Of a stretch of 64,000 nt of DNA, positions 32,310 through 44,053 are shown piece by piece. The notes under the pieces were generated by a model. It was not told the DNA's origin. It saw only the letters and a program-made list of their open reading frames with translations, and did no database searches. The stretch spans positions 5,607,501 to 5,671,500 of the forward strand of contig NC_092878.1 of NCBI RefSeq assembly GCF_028372415.1, written 5' to 3'. The DNA is from Notamacropus eugenii. Taxonomy: Eukaryota; Chordata; Mammalia; Diprotodontia; Macropodidae. Both the position numbers and the translations under genes were made by a program. Positions within the stretch are counted from its first letter, which is position 1. Each line of letters opens with the position of its first letter.

Positions 32310-32480
32310 TCACAATGTGATCATTCTTCAAGTGCAGCATCTGACAATGCAACTCCCCTCTCCTGGAAACTGCCGAGGTCCCTTATCACCAGTACCATGA
32401 AATACAAACTTCTCTGTATAGCATTTAAAGCAGGCCTGCATGCTTGTGACCCACACAAGAATTTCAGGCAGCCCATGAAA
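32310..32480 (+). repeat. L2 fragment, sense
   Basis: 'aaatacaaacttctctgtat' and 'agcatttaaagcaggcctgcat' match the L2 segment that precedes its 3' end. Confidence 0.65.
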
Positions 32481-32764
32481 AATGCAGAGGATGTAACTAC
32501 AGCTCAGGTCATCCTCAGTCCCCAAGGCTCTTCTTAGGGCTCACTGACCCTTTAAGAAGAAGTGGCAGGCCTGTACACCATACCACTCATGGCTGCTTTG
32601 GTGGGTTGCATGTATTTGTGGGATATATGTTGTACGGGCTTGATTTAGGGCTGCTCAGTCTGGCTCCAATCTGCGTGTCCAGAATATAGAGTACTCCCTC
32701 ATGGACATTCTCTATTCCAGTAAAACTGGCCCACTTGCTTAGCCCATATATGACATTCCATCTT

Positions 32765-32955
32765 GCAATGAGGTGGCCCCACGGATAGAGTGCTGGGCCT
32801 GGAGTTAGGGAGAACTATGTTCAAATCTGGACTTAGACACTCAAGTCATTTCACCCTTTTGTGCTTCAATTTCTTCATATATAAAATGGAGACAATAATA
32901 GTTCCTACCTCACAGAGTTATAAGAATTAAAAGAGTTAACATGTAAAAGCACATG
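32765..32955 (+). repeat. tRNA-derived CORE-SINE, sense
   Basis: Head 'gatagagtgctgggcctgga', B-box-like 'tgttcaaatctgg', then CORE words 'atataaaatggagacaataat' and 'ctacctcacagagttataag'. It retains both polymerase III box regions. Confidence 0.8.
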
Positions 32956-32959
32956 ATAA

Positions 32960-34310
32960 GCTATATTTAATATACATATACGTGTGTATATATAATTTAG
33001 AGTTACACTTTTTACGTATATGCCATATAAATGCCATATATACTATACAAATGCTAGCTATTGATATCAGAAAATGAAATTGAAGATCCCCTAAAGGAAG
33101 AACCAGTAAACAAATTGGCAGTTGATTGTAAAGAAAAAATTTATTGGGAGCTATGTTATATAAATTCTCAAAAATTGAGAAAGAAAGCACTTTATCTACC
33201 AACTCCCATTTTGAGACAAATATGTTCCTAATATCTAAACTAGTAAGAGATAAAGCACAGAAAGAGTTATTGATCAATATCACTGATGAAAAAATTTAAA
33301 TAGAATCCTACCAAATGGACTACAACAATATGTGTATATGCATGCATGAACGTATGCATGTATGTGCATAGGTCTATGTGTGCATGCTCTACCCACATAC
33401 ATACTATCCATATATTGTATACATATACACACCATTTGTAAATGTTTCGTCTGTTGTGTAATAGAGTTAAAGTCATAGGGATTACATTATTTTCCAAATA
33501 AACACAAACACAAGTTATAAGTGATCAGTAGTCAAGTCTGTCAACTGGTCTTAACAAGCAAGTGTTGGCACATGAGCGTGTCATACATTGTCCAGAACTC
33601 CAGCATATGTGCAAGTATGGACTTGCTTATGATATGATACTATATAGTTACATGACATAATATTGCATCATCAAAATTTCAATGCAGGAAAAAACTGCAA
33701 ATTTATAATAAATTATTACATTTAAGGTACATCACTTAACATATATGTATATATATATATATTTGAAATGATGCAAATTTCAAAAAAATCATTAAAGGGT
33801 CAAAGAAAGTAGGACACAGTAAATTTTTTAAAGGGGACAGTAGGCCAAATAAGTTTGGGAACCTCTGTGGTAGTGGTTAGGAGATTTAAAAAAATAGACC
33901 ATTGGAATTGACTAAATAGGCAAGAATTAGAGAAAATCCAATTCAATAACTTATTTGATGAATCCTAAAACATTTAGAACTAGATTGATCTAAAACAAAG
34001 TTACCAATAAAACTTAATTTTTATAATATATTTTAAGTCCTTTGCAAACTTTGAGGCACTATATAAATTTCAGTTGGTATTAAGTCACTTCAACTCCTCA
34101 CCCTGAGTTAAATTATGAGTATTATTTCTGATGCTCCGTAACCCACCTCTACTCCCATTCTCTCACTTCTTGGATAAAAAAAAATCGTAAATCTCTTGAT
34201 TTATCATGCCAATGTCCATATGTTCTACTGAAGTGACAGGGGCAAAGGTAGAAATAAGAAAAAGTAGGGGGATAATCTATGAAGAGGAAAACATGGGGGG
34301 GGGGGTGTGA
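32960..34310. other. AT-rich sequence with TATG/TACA runs, no gene seen
   Basis: 33,325-33,440 is a patchwork of TATG, CATG and TACA words, with an AT run at 33,748-33,762. The segment 'gccaaataagtttgggaacctctg' (33,843-33,866) resembles a terminal word of hAT-type DNA transposons, but I cannot find the other end. A run of 12-13 G lies at 34,294-34,306, just before the HAL1. Confidence 0.4.
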
Positions 34311-34324
34311 AAAAGACACACAGG

Positions 34325-36595
34325 GAAGGGGCATAGCCAAGATGGCAGAGTGAATGTAGGGGCTTCCTTGAGTTTTCTCCCAAACAGCTCCAGATACCTG
34401 TAATATGACTGTAAACAAATTCTAGAGCAGCAGAACCCACAAAATGACAGAGTGGAACAAATTTCCAGCCCAAGACAATGTGGAAGGTGGATAGGTAAGG
34501 TCTATACCACCAAGCTGGGAGAGGAGCAAAGTCCAGCATGGGCCACTCCAGTAGAGAATCGATTGGACAGACCTCAGAGGACTGAATCATTGGCAGCTGA
34601 GGCTGTTTCGTCTTCTCCACCCCAAAACATTGGAGACAACTTGGAAAGTCAGTTGGAAAGGTCTATCAGACCTGGTGAGAGAGGAGAGTGGTCAGGCCCC
34701 AGCCCTGGGGTGGTGGTGGTGGCAGCCACAGCAGTAGCATCTTCTTGCAGAGCTCTCAGCCCACAGACAGTGGGAGGATTGAGTAGCTTGATCACAAGGA
34801 GATTGCAAAGATCTCTTTGCTGGCACTGAGCCAGGATTCTCTTGCTTTGCCCTTGCTTGGATCTGGGTCAAAGTTTTGGGTGGTAGTCCTGAGGCAACAA
34901 GGAGTTCTGGGGTGGTAGAGCTACTGGCAGCAGTGGAGAGGAAATCTTCCTCACAGTTCAAGGCAGAAAAGAGTACTTGTGATCACCCACAGACCAAAGC
35001 ACATGCCAGGAGAGAATTCTTTGATCATACAGCCTTGGAAGAACTAAAAATTTACAGGTCCCTAGAAAGAAATATCTCTGAAACAACTGCACAAAACCCT
35101 TGAAGTCTGGGACAATTCATTCTCCACTCTGGAAGCAAAGTCCTACCTTAACAAAGAGCTAAGAAGTCAAGTAATTGTCTGGGAAGATGAAAAAGCAGTA
35201 CAAAAAATATTTATATTACTTTGTTAACAAGGAAATTCAAAACATACAACCAGAAGAACGCAACAAAGTCAAAGTTCCCACATCCAAAGCCTCCAAGAAA
35301 TATTTGAATTGGTCTCAGATCATGAAAATCAAGTAAGAGAAGTTGAGGTACAGTTGGGAAGAGAAATGTGATGCAAGAAAATCATGAAAAATAAGTCAAC
35401 AGCTTGTTAAAGGAGACTACTGAAGAAAATAAGTGAAGAAAATACAACTAAGAATCACCTACACAGCAAAACTGAGTATGATACATCAGGGGGGAAAAAA
35501 CAACATTCAATGAAATAAAAGACTTTCAAGCATTCTTGATGAAAAGACTAGAGCTGAATAGAAAATTTGACTTTCAAATACAAGATTCAAGAGGGCATGA
35601 AAGTGTAAACAGGAAAGAAATCATAGTGGACTTAATAAAGTTGAACTGTTTACATTCCTACATAGAAAGATGATATTTGTAACTCAGGAGGCTATTTCTC
35701 AATATTACAGTAGTTGGAGGGAATATACATACATATATGTAGAGAGAGAGACAAAGAGAGACAGAGAGACAGAGACAGAGGGCACAGGGTGAGTTGACTA
35801 AGATGTATCTAAAACATAAAAGAGAGATAAATGTATTGGGAGAAGGAGAAAGAGAGGTAGAATGGAATAAATTACATAAAAGAGGCAAGAAAAAGCTTTT
35901 ACAGTGGAGGGGAAGAGGGGGGAGGTGAGAGTGAATGAGTTAACCTTACTCTCATCAGATTTGGCTGAAGGTGGGAATAACACACTCAACTGGGTACGGA
36001 TATCTATTTTCCCCTACAGGAGAGAGGGGGCAATGATAGAAAAGAGGACAAATGGTGGAAGGGTAATCAGAAGCAAACAATTTTGAGGTGGGACAGGGTC
36101 AAAGGAGAGAATAGAAGAAATAGGGTACAGGATAGGATGGAGGGAAATATAGTTAGTCTTTCACAACATGACTATTATGGAAGTCTTTTGCATGACTTCA
36201 CATGTATAATCTACATCGAATTGCCTGCCTTCTTAATGACGGTGAGTGGGGAGGGAGGAAGGGAGAGAATGTGGAATTTAAAAGTTTTAAAGATGAATGA
36301 CAAAAATTGTTTTTATATGCAACTGGGAAATAAGAAATGCAGGCAATGGAGTATGGAAATCTATCTTGACCTACAGGAAAACAGAAGGGAAGAGGATCAG
36401 ACAAGGGGGTTGATAGAAGGGAGGACAGACTGGGGGAAGGAGTAATCAGAATACATGCTGTTTTGTGGTGGGTTGATGAGAGAGATGGGGAGAAAATTTG
36501 GAACTCAAAATCTTGTCAAAGTGAAAGTTGAAAACTAAAAGTAAAATAATTTTTAAAAACAAAAAAAAAGATTTTTGTGCATTAAAAATGAAAAG
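34325..36595 (+). mobile_element. HAL1-type L1 with intact 5' end and 14-bp TSD
   Basis: It starts 'gaaggggcatagccaagatg', the genuine L1 5' end. ORF1 is reduced to fragments: about 600 bp are missing at about 35,420-35,450, where N-terminal sequence jumps to the C-terminal end. A spacer with a GA-rich run (35,738-35,780) and the HAL1 3' end (36,490-36,560) follow. Flanking repeats are 'aaaagacacacagg' (34,311-34,324) and 'aaaagatacacagg' (36,596-36,609). No ORF2. Confidence 0.88.
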
Positions 36596-36609
36596 AAAAG
36601 ATACACAGG

Positions 36610-37505
36610 ACATGGAGCAATAGAGAACACTAGAAACTGACTGAAGGGCAATATAGTCTGTTCAAAAAGCATAAATTATTTATCCTATATTAGCATAACT
36701 CTTGGTGATCTCATAGCTCCTCTGTTATTTTGTGTATGTTAATCTCTTGGTACCAGATATTTATGCCCAGAAAACCAATGAAAATGGCAAGTGGCTCATA
36801 GGAGCTCCAGAGGAATTTCACAGACTGCTAGCCAGACCTTTAGGGAGCCCTGTAGCCCCTGACATTAAGGTTTATGTGGAGAGAAACTTTCTACCCATTT
36901 CCTGAATGATTGGAGAATCTAAGACTTGGCTTTAAGTCTCAACTATAGAAGGTTCAGATGGCAAATGTGTTGAAACTGTGTGGATGATAAATATAATTGA
37001 GATTCTCTTTTAGAGTCCCACATTCCACTGGCACTGAATTGGAAATCCTGTTAGAAAGGCTCAGAGGGGCATTTTGTAAATATTTCTTGAGTATCGTTCC
37101 CTTAATCCAAAACTAATTTGAGACTATTTTTCTTTTAGCTATACTCACTGGTTTTTCTTCTCGCAACATAGCAGTTCATCTTGTCTCCTTTCTCTTTCAC
37201 TATTCCCTAACATATACAAGATCATCCTTCTGTTTGCTGCCAAGATATTTAGGGCTATTGTTCATGTTTTTATTTTACTAACCATTTCCAGCTACAGAAG
37301 CACTTTCTCTTAATTCCCACTGGTCAGCTCGATGCTCTAAAATGTCCAAAAGGTGTTTGGCTTACCCAATGCATCTTCATGGTACTTTATGGTACTTTCA
37401 CGTACAGTGTTCCAGAATTGCTGATTTGCTGAACTCATTGGCACCTTTCTTTTCTCCTCTTTCCTGATTTATAGCTACATAAGCTTTCTGTAACTTCCCT
37501 TATTT
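36610..37505. other. Unclassified, no gene seen
   Basis: Non-repetitive by eye. Nothing recognised except pyrimidine-rich stretches near 37,120-37,240. Confidence 0.4.
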
Positions 37506-37507
37506 TC

Positions 37508-37674
37508 ATAGAATCATAGATTTAAAGCTAGAAGGAAGATTAGAGACCATTGAGTCCAAATCTTCATTTTGTCTATGGAGAACCTGAGATAAACAAAGTA
37601 ACTTGCTCAGGGTGGTGCAGTTTGTAAGTATTTGACTTAAGCCTTTATGACTCCTGGGCCTTATCCACTAAATC
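37508..37674 (-). repeat. MIR3-type SINE, antisense
   Basis: 'catagaatcatagatttaaagc', 'accattgagtccaaatcttc' and 'aagtaacttgctcagggtgg' in order. The L1 at 37,694 lies immediately to the right. Confidence 0.85.
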
Positions 37675-37824
37675 AGTCCAATCCCCTCATTTTTAAAAAT
37701 TATTTCATTTGCTCTTGGTGTTGTACAATCACTTTCATGTATGTTAGATGTTTTCCCCTCCATCCCCCTCTTTCCCCTCTCCCTCTTCACTCCCTCCCTG
37801 AGACGGCAGATATTTTATAGTGTC

Positions 37825-40050
37825 TACCTAGCTTTAAATGGGATTTCTCTTTCTATCCCTTGCTGTTGGGGTTTGCTAGTAACATATAGAAATGCAGATG
37901 ATTTATGTGGGTTTATTTTGTAACCTGCAACTTTGACAAAGTTGTTTATTATTTCAAAGACTTTTTTACTTGATTCTCTGGGATTCTTTAAGTACATCAT
38001 TATATCATCTGAAAAGAGTGATAACTTTCTTCTTTGTCTATTCTAATTCCTTCATTCTTTTTCTTCTGTTATTGCTACAGCTAACATTTCTAGTATAATA
38101 TGGAATAAGACTGACGATAATGGACATTCTTGTTTCACTCCTGATCTTATTGGAAATGCATCCAGCTTATCTCCATTGCATAAAATGCTTGCTGATGGTT
38201 TTAGATAGATACTGCTTATTATTTTATAGAAAGTTCCATTTATTCCCATGCTCTCCAGTGTTGTCAATAGGAATGAGTATTGTATTTTGAGAAAATCTTT
38301 TTCTGCATCTATTGATATAATCATGTGGTTTCTGTTAGCTTTGTTGTTGACATGATCAATAATGCTGATAGTTTGCCCAATATTGAACCAGCCCTGCATT
38401 TCTGGTATACATCATACCTGATCATAATGTACTATTCTCATGATAAGTTGTTGTATTCTTTTTGCTGAAATCTTATTTAAAACTTTTACATTCGTTAAGG
38501 GAATTGGTCTATAATATTCTTTCTTTGTTTTAGCTCTTCTTGGTTAAGTATCAGAACCTTATTTGTATCATAAAAGGAATTTTGTAGGATTCCTTATTCT
38601 CCAGTCTTCCCAAATAGTCTATATAGTATTGAAATTAACTGTTCTTTAATTGTTTGATAGAATTCACTTGTGAATCCATCTTGCCCTGGAGATTTTTTTC
38701 TAGGGAGTTCATTGGTGGTTTGTTCAATTTCTTTTTCTGAGATGGGGTTGTTTAAGTATTCAACTTCCTCTTCTGTTAATCTGGGCAATTTTTATTTTTT
38801 AAAATAATCATCCATCTCATTTAGATTGTTGAATTTATGGGCATACAGTTGGGCAAAGTAATTTCTAATTATTGTTCTAATTTCCCCCTCATTGGTGGTT
38901 AGTTCACCCTTTTCATTTTTGATAGAGATCATTTGGTTTTCTTCTTTTTTTAAATCAAATTAACCAAATGTTTATCACTTTTATTGGTTTTTCGTAAAAC
39001 CAACTCTTAGTTTTATTTATTAGTTCAATAGTTTTCTTAATTTCAATTTTATTAATCTCTCCTTTGTGTTTCAGTATTTCTAATTTGGTATTTACTTGGG
39101 GATTTTCAATTTGTTCTTTTTCTAGCTTTTTCAGCTGCATGCCCAAGTCATTGACTTCCTCTTTGTCTATTTTATTCATGTAGGCATTCAAAGATAGAAA
39201 ACTTCCCCTAAGAACTGCTTTTGCAGTGTCCCATAAGATTTGGTAGGTTGTCTCATTATTGTCATTCTCTTGAATGAAGTTGTTGATTGCTTCTATGATT
39301 TGTTGTTTAACCCACTCATTCTTTAGGATTAGATTATTTAGTTTCCAATTAATTTTTGGTTTATCTTTCCATGGCCTTTTATTGTGTATAATTTTTATTG
39401 TATTATGATCTGAGAATGATGCTTTGACTCTCTTTGCCTTTCTGCACTGTATTGTGAGGTTTTTATGCCCTAGTACATGGTCAGTTTTTGTATATGTGCC
39501 ATGTATCACTGAGAAAAAAAGAATATTCCTTTTTGTCCCCATTTAATTTTCTCCCAAGATCTATAATATCAACCTCATCCAGAGTTTTATTCACCTCCTT
39601 AACTTCTTTCTTGTTTATTGTGAGGTTAGATTTATCAAGTTCAGAGAGAGGGAGTTTAATGTCCCTCACTAGTACAGTTTTTCTTCCTGTAACTCCCTTA
39701 ACCTTTCCTCTAAGAATTTGGATACTATACCACCTGAAGCATATACGTTCAGTAATGATATTACTTCATTGTCTATGGTGTCTTTTAGCAGGATATAGTT
39801 TCCTTCCTTATCTCTTTGGATTAGATCTATTTCTGCTTTTGCTTTGTCTGAGACTATGATTGCTACCCCTGATTTTTTCGTCAGCTGAAGCACAATATAT
39901 TCTACTCCAACCTTTTACCTTACCCTGTGTATATCCCCCTGTTTCAAATGTGTTTCTTGTAAACAACATATTGTTGGATTATGATTTTTAAGCCATTCTG
40001 CTGTCTCTGTTTTATGGGAGAATTTATCCCATTCACATTCACAGTTAGGA
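37825..40050 (-). pseudogene. L1 ORF2 remnant (endonuclease and reverse transcriptase)
   Basis: Minus-strand pieces in order: endonuclease (GVAIIVSDKAKAEIDLI near 39,860; LPLSELDKSNLTINKKEV near 39,650; FSDHNTIKII near 39,400), linker (about 38,955-39,300), and reverse transcriptase ([14 protein letters not shown] near 38,680; motif A SIDAEKDF near 38,310; SGVKQECPLS near 38,130). The catalytic motif is FSDD (38,004-38,015), an Ala to Ser change from the usual FADD. At least four frameshifts are present. The C-terminal cysteine-rich region is absent. Confidence 0.92.
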
Positions 40051-40750
40051 TTACTATCTGTGTCTTTCCCTCCATCCTCTTTCCCCTTGTTTATGCTTTT
40101 AGTCCTCCCTTCTCCCTTCCCCTCCCCAATAGAGTTTTAATTTTTGACCACGGCCTACCTCAGCCTTTCCTCCCTTCTTTCACCTCCTCTCTCTTTTAAT
40201 CCCTTTTTACCTTGCTACTTCTTCCCTCCCTTTCCCTCTTCCACTCTTACTGCCTGTAGAGCTTGTTAAATTTCTATACTTGAGTTTGTTGTTCCTTCCT
40301 TGAAGCAAATCAGATGAAAGTAAATCCCAAACAATGTTCATCTCCCTCCCCTCTTTCCCTCTACTGTAATATGTTTTTGCCTCTTCCTGTGATGTAATTT
40401 ACCTTTTACTTCCTTCTCCTTTTTGTGTCTCTAGTTACAATCCCTTTGAACCCTTAAATCACATTTTTATCATCACATCATTTACTTTATACCCACTCCC
40501 TCTATCTCTGTATATTTCTTTTATATATCATAATAAATATACAATTCTCAAGATTAACAAGTATCATCTTTCCTTATAGGGATATAAACAGTTTGCCTGT
40601 ATTGAATAACAAGTTTTTTTCCCCCTGTTTGCCTTTTAATGCTTCTCTTGAGACTTGTATTTGAAGATAGAATTTTCTATTGAGCTCTGGCCTTTTCATC
40701 AGGAAGGTCTGGAAATGCCTTTTTTCATTGAATGTTCATCTGCCTGCCTA
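40050..40750 (-). other. Long spacer between L1 ORF1 and ORF2
   Basis: About 700 bases of purine-rich (minus strand) sequence without a frame separate ORF1 from ORF2; in human L1 the spacer is only about 63 bases. The same sequence follows ORF1 in the HAL1 elements (compare 29,400-29,850), which links the two families. Confidence 0.75.
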
Positions 40751-41690
40751 AAATATTATGCTCAGTTTTGCTGGGTAATTCTTCCTTGGTTGTAGTCCCA
40801 GCTCCTTTGCCTTACAGAATGTCATATTCCAATCACTTCTGTCTTTTAATGTAGAAGCTGCAAGGTCATATGTGATCCTGACTGTAGCTTCTTGATATTT
40901 GAATTGTTTCTTTCTGGCTGCCTGCAGTATTTTCTCCTTTACTTGGTAGTTCTGGAATTCGGCACAATATCCCTTGATGTTTTTAGTTTGAGTTGCCTTT
41001 TGGGAGATGAATGGTGGATTCTTTCGATGACTATTTTGCCCTCTGGATCTATGGCTTCTGGGTACTTTTCCTTGATGATTTCTTGGAAGATATTGTCCAG
41101 GCTGTTTTTTTTCATGATGGCTTTCTGGTAGATCAATAATTCTTAGATTTTTCTCTCCTGGATCTATTTTCCAGGTCAGTTGTTTTTCCAATTAGATAGT
41201 TTACATTTTCTTCTATCTTTTCATTTTTTCAGTTCTGTTTGACTGATTCTTGATGTTTCATAGAGTAATTAGCTTCCACTTGCCCTATTCTAATTTTTAT
41301 CAAATTCTTTTCTTCAGTTAACTTTTGCGTCTCCTTTTCCATCTGTCCAATTCTTCCTTTTAGGGAGTTATTTTCTCCAGTCAGGTTTTGTATACTTCCT
41401 TTTTCCTTTTGTCCAATTTTCTTTTTTAAGGAACTGTTCTCTTCAGTGAATTCTTTTTCATATTTTTAAAATCATTGGCCAGTTTTTCTTCTGTTTCTCT
41501 AATTTGGCTTTTAAAATCCTTCTTGAGCTCTTCTAAGAGTGGTTTTTGGGCTTGAGACCAATTCCTATTCTCTTCTGAAGTTTCAGATAAGAGTAGTCTC
41601 AATGTTGACTTCTTTGGTATTTGTGCTTTGGTCCTTTTCCTCATAGAAAAATTCTATGGTCTTTTCTGGTTTGCTTCTTACTCACTTAAC
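40750..41690 (-). pseudogene. L1 ORF1 remnant
   Basis: Minus-strand frames at 41,426-41,644 (start MRKRTKAQIPKKSTLRL, then a coiled-coil stretch) and 40,748-41,191 (EKNLRIIDLPES at the RRM start, then a basic C-terminal domain with KYQEATVRITYDLAA). They are the N- and C-terminal parts of L1 ORF1p, separated by frameshifts near 41,200-41,420. Confidence 0.88.
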
Positions 41691-42336
41691 TCACCCTTTT
41701 CCTGGCTTTTAAAGTAAATCTCTGCTTCTGGGGCTCAGGAGGCTCTATCCCACAGTTTTTGTGCCCACAGCTTGAGGCTTTGTGTTTTGTAGCTTTTGGT
41801 TCTTTCAGGTAGAAGGTAAAATGCTGCAGCTTACCTGGTGCTGAGCTGGCTGGTGTTGGAAAGCAGAGGCCAGGTGAAGTCTTTCTGGGTTTCTCCAGAG
41901 TTTCCCTGGAGTTAATTCTATTAAGTGGAGGGGAGGGTTGGTCTGCCTAAATGAGGTCTCCTCTGCTGAGCTAGAGCATAGGCAAGCTCAGTGATTGATG
42001 AACCCTTCTGCACTAGTGTCTCCCCTGTTCCCCTGGGGTGCTGAGGCATACCTGGGCTCCTGGTGTTGGTGGTTGAGGGCTCCACTCTCCTGGGGCTCAG
42101 AACCTCCTCCCAGTTTGCTGAAGTGGGACTGTCTGGGACAGCTCAGATCCTGCACTGATCCTCTTCAGCCACAACAAGAGGGACCCCACCTTTGGGATTT
42201 TCCTAGCCTGTTTGCCCCTTTGACTGATCCCAGTATTCCAGGATTTTTTCCTGGGGAAATATTTTATGGATTTTTCAAGGTCAACAAGGGGAGAGGTAGA
42301 TCATTTACAGATCACTCTGCCATCTTGGCTCCCAGA

Positions 42337-42435
42337 AGTCCAATCCCCTCATTTTACATAAAAAAGAAACTGAGGCACAAGGAGGTTAAATAACTGAGCT
42401 GACTTGACTTGAATTGCCCAGGCAACTTCTGACAT
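42337..42435 (-). repeat. MIR3-like fragment, antisense
   Basis: 'agaaactgaggcacaaggaggtt' follows the right TSD of the L1. This old SINE was the L1 target. Confidence 0.6.
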
Positions 42436-43015
42436 TCACCTATTCTGTTTAAGACTTTGAGATAATGTAAAAATATCTTTGTCTTCATTAGGGTGCCAGG
42501 GGAAGGGAGCTGCATCAAGTATTGGTCACTGAACCAGGCAGACTGGGCCATTCAGTAGACCTTTATAAAATATCTTTGCCTTCTGGTACTCTTTTCCCCT
42601 CTACTAAGTGTATGGAGACTTTTGGGAAGCTTTCTTGTATGTCCTGTAGTCATGGGAGAAGAACTCCTTTTACTCCTGGCAGCCCTGTTGGTTTCTCCCA
42701 CATGGCAGTGGATAAATGTGCTATTTAGTTGAGCCTGAGCCTAGATCTTAAGCTCCTGAATGTCTCTGCTTCTTTGTGTTTCTTTCCCTGAGTATAGGTG
42801 ATTGAACAATGATCCTGAGATACATGTTCCCAGCTTTAGAAAAAACCTTATGTGTTTGAGAGTTTGGGTGCTCCTGGCCTCCTCAGTAGCAAGCAAGGTT
42901 TTTGGCACTAACACTTCTTTGTTTTTTTGTAGAAAATGACCGTTAATAGGGTAATGAGCTCAAGCTAATCAGAAGACATGGACCTTGAGGGAGTTAATAT
43001 GGATGGTGCAGAGCA
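42435..43015. other. Unclassified, no gene seen
   Basis: Apparently single-copy sequence without recognised features. Open frames of up to 68 codons have no motif. Confidence 0.4.
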
Positions 43016-43019
43016 GAGG

Positions 43020-43260
43020 TGAAAGTGAAATGAATATTCAATAGTCACTCACAAATGTTTCATTGGAAAGCTTTTGAAGCCAATTTCATTGATTTTTTTT
43101 TTAAACCAATCGAATGTTTTAAGTATCAGCCTACGGAGAGAGGATGATAGAGGCTATAGGTTACTATTTCATAATTCAGCTTTCTTGGCATGTGTTTATG
43201 AGTCTTCTGTGTTTTAAGCATTTCTTTTGCTTTTGTAAAGGAAACAAATAACTATCATAC
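43020..43260. promoter_or_regulatory. Possible conserved non-coding element (weak)
   Basis: Complex AT-rich sequence with ATTG/CAAT-type words ('ccaatttcattg', 'aaccaatcgaatg', 'ttcataattcagc') and no repeat similarity. This is suggested by composition only. Confidence 0.2.
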
Positions 43261-43680
43261 CCCTGACCTACGTTAGACATTGAATACCTTTTTAGTGTCT
43301 TGTGGGGAAATCCTAGACATGATCCAAACCCAAGCTTTCAGTTATTTTCCCTGAGACTTGGGGGTGGATATTATAAACAAATCAAAGACAACAATAGAAA
43401 AGGTTCTGAGTCTTAGAGGCTAGTTTGACCCAGGCCTGAACACAGTCTACATGAATCCAGAGCTTAGGAACTGTTCGTATGAGAGGCACTGCAAACCTCT
43501 GAGCCCAAAAGCATTTCTACTGCTATGACTACACCACTGCAGTCCTTGATTCTGTTAACACAGAAAAATCTTTTCAATCATCTTAGATGTTATATTCCTA
43601 TAATAAGTATACATCTAAAAAAAATCTGTATAATGACTAAAATTCCTCTGTATTGTCATGAGTGAATGCAAAATACCATG
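43260..43680. other. Unclassified, no gene seen
   Basis: No recognised repeat or coding signal. Confidence 0.35.
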
Positions 43681-43684
43681 CTTT

Positions 43685-43758
43685 GTTCTTAGGAGAGAAA
43701 ATATATTAGTCCTGTCTTCAGGAATATCACAATCTAGTCTGGGAAACAGAATTTACAC

Positions 43759-43799
<41 letters not shown>

Positions 43800-43805
43800 T
43801 ACAGA
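43685..43805 (-). repeat. L2 fragment, antisense, ending in (CA)n
   Basis: 'gtcctgtcttcaggaatatc' and 'aatctagtctgggaaaca' are the L2 reverse complement seen also at 6.5 kb. A CA repeat follows at 43,765-43,797. Confidence 0.55.
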
Positions 43806-43814
43806 TAAAGGCAC

Positions 43815-43990
43815 CATGAGGCCTTAAAGCTGGGATGGAACTTTGAGATCCTCAAGACTAATTCCTCACTTTATAGATTTGGAAATTGAAGGCAGGAGAG
43901 GCATTTGTGGATTCATAGCAGGATTCAGATGTAGGGTTTCTGCTCTCAGAATTCCTTCTGCTATATCACTTTGCCCAATAAATCCCAATT
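43815..43990 (-). repeat. MIR3-type SINE, antisense
   Basis: 'ggatggaactttgagatcct', 'ctcactttatagatttggaaattg' and 'tcagaattccttctgctata' in order. Confidence 0.7.
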
Positions 43991-43998
43991 AAAGCTTG

Positions 43999-44002
<4 letters not shown>

Positions 44003-44052
<50 letters not shown>

Positions 44053-44053
44053 A
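44003..44053. repeat. (TG)n microsatellite at a SINE tail
   Basis: About 25 uninterrupted TG units directly abutting the 3' end of an antisense SINE. It probably grew from the SINE's tail. Confidence 0.95.

Larger units (their letters stand above)
37694..42336 (-). mobile_element. L1 LINE with both ends, 19-bp TSD, internal ORF2 deletion
   Basis: Perfect direct repeats 'agtccaatcccctcatttt' at 37,675-37,693 and 42,337-42,355 bound the element. Read on the minus strand: 5' end 'gggagccaagatggcagag' (about 42,332), 5' region to about 41,690, ORF1 remnant (about 41,690-40,750), an unusually long spacer (about 40,750-40,050), ORF2 remnant (about 40,050-37,825) and then a jump into a short 3' end. 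The C-terminal part of ORF2 is missing although both ends are present. The TSD begins with AAAA on the element's strand, as expected for L1 endonuclease cleavage. Confidence 0.93.
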
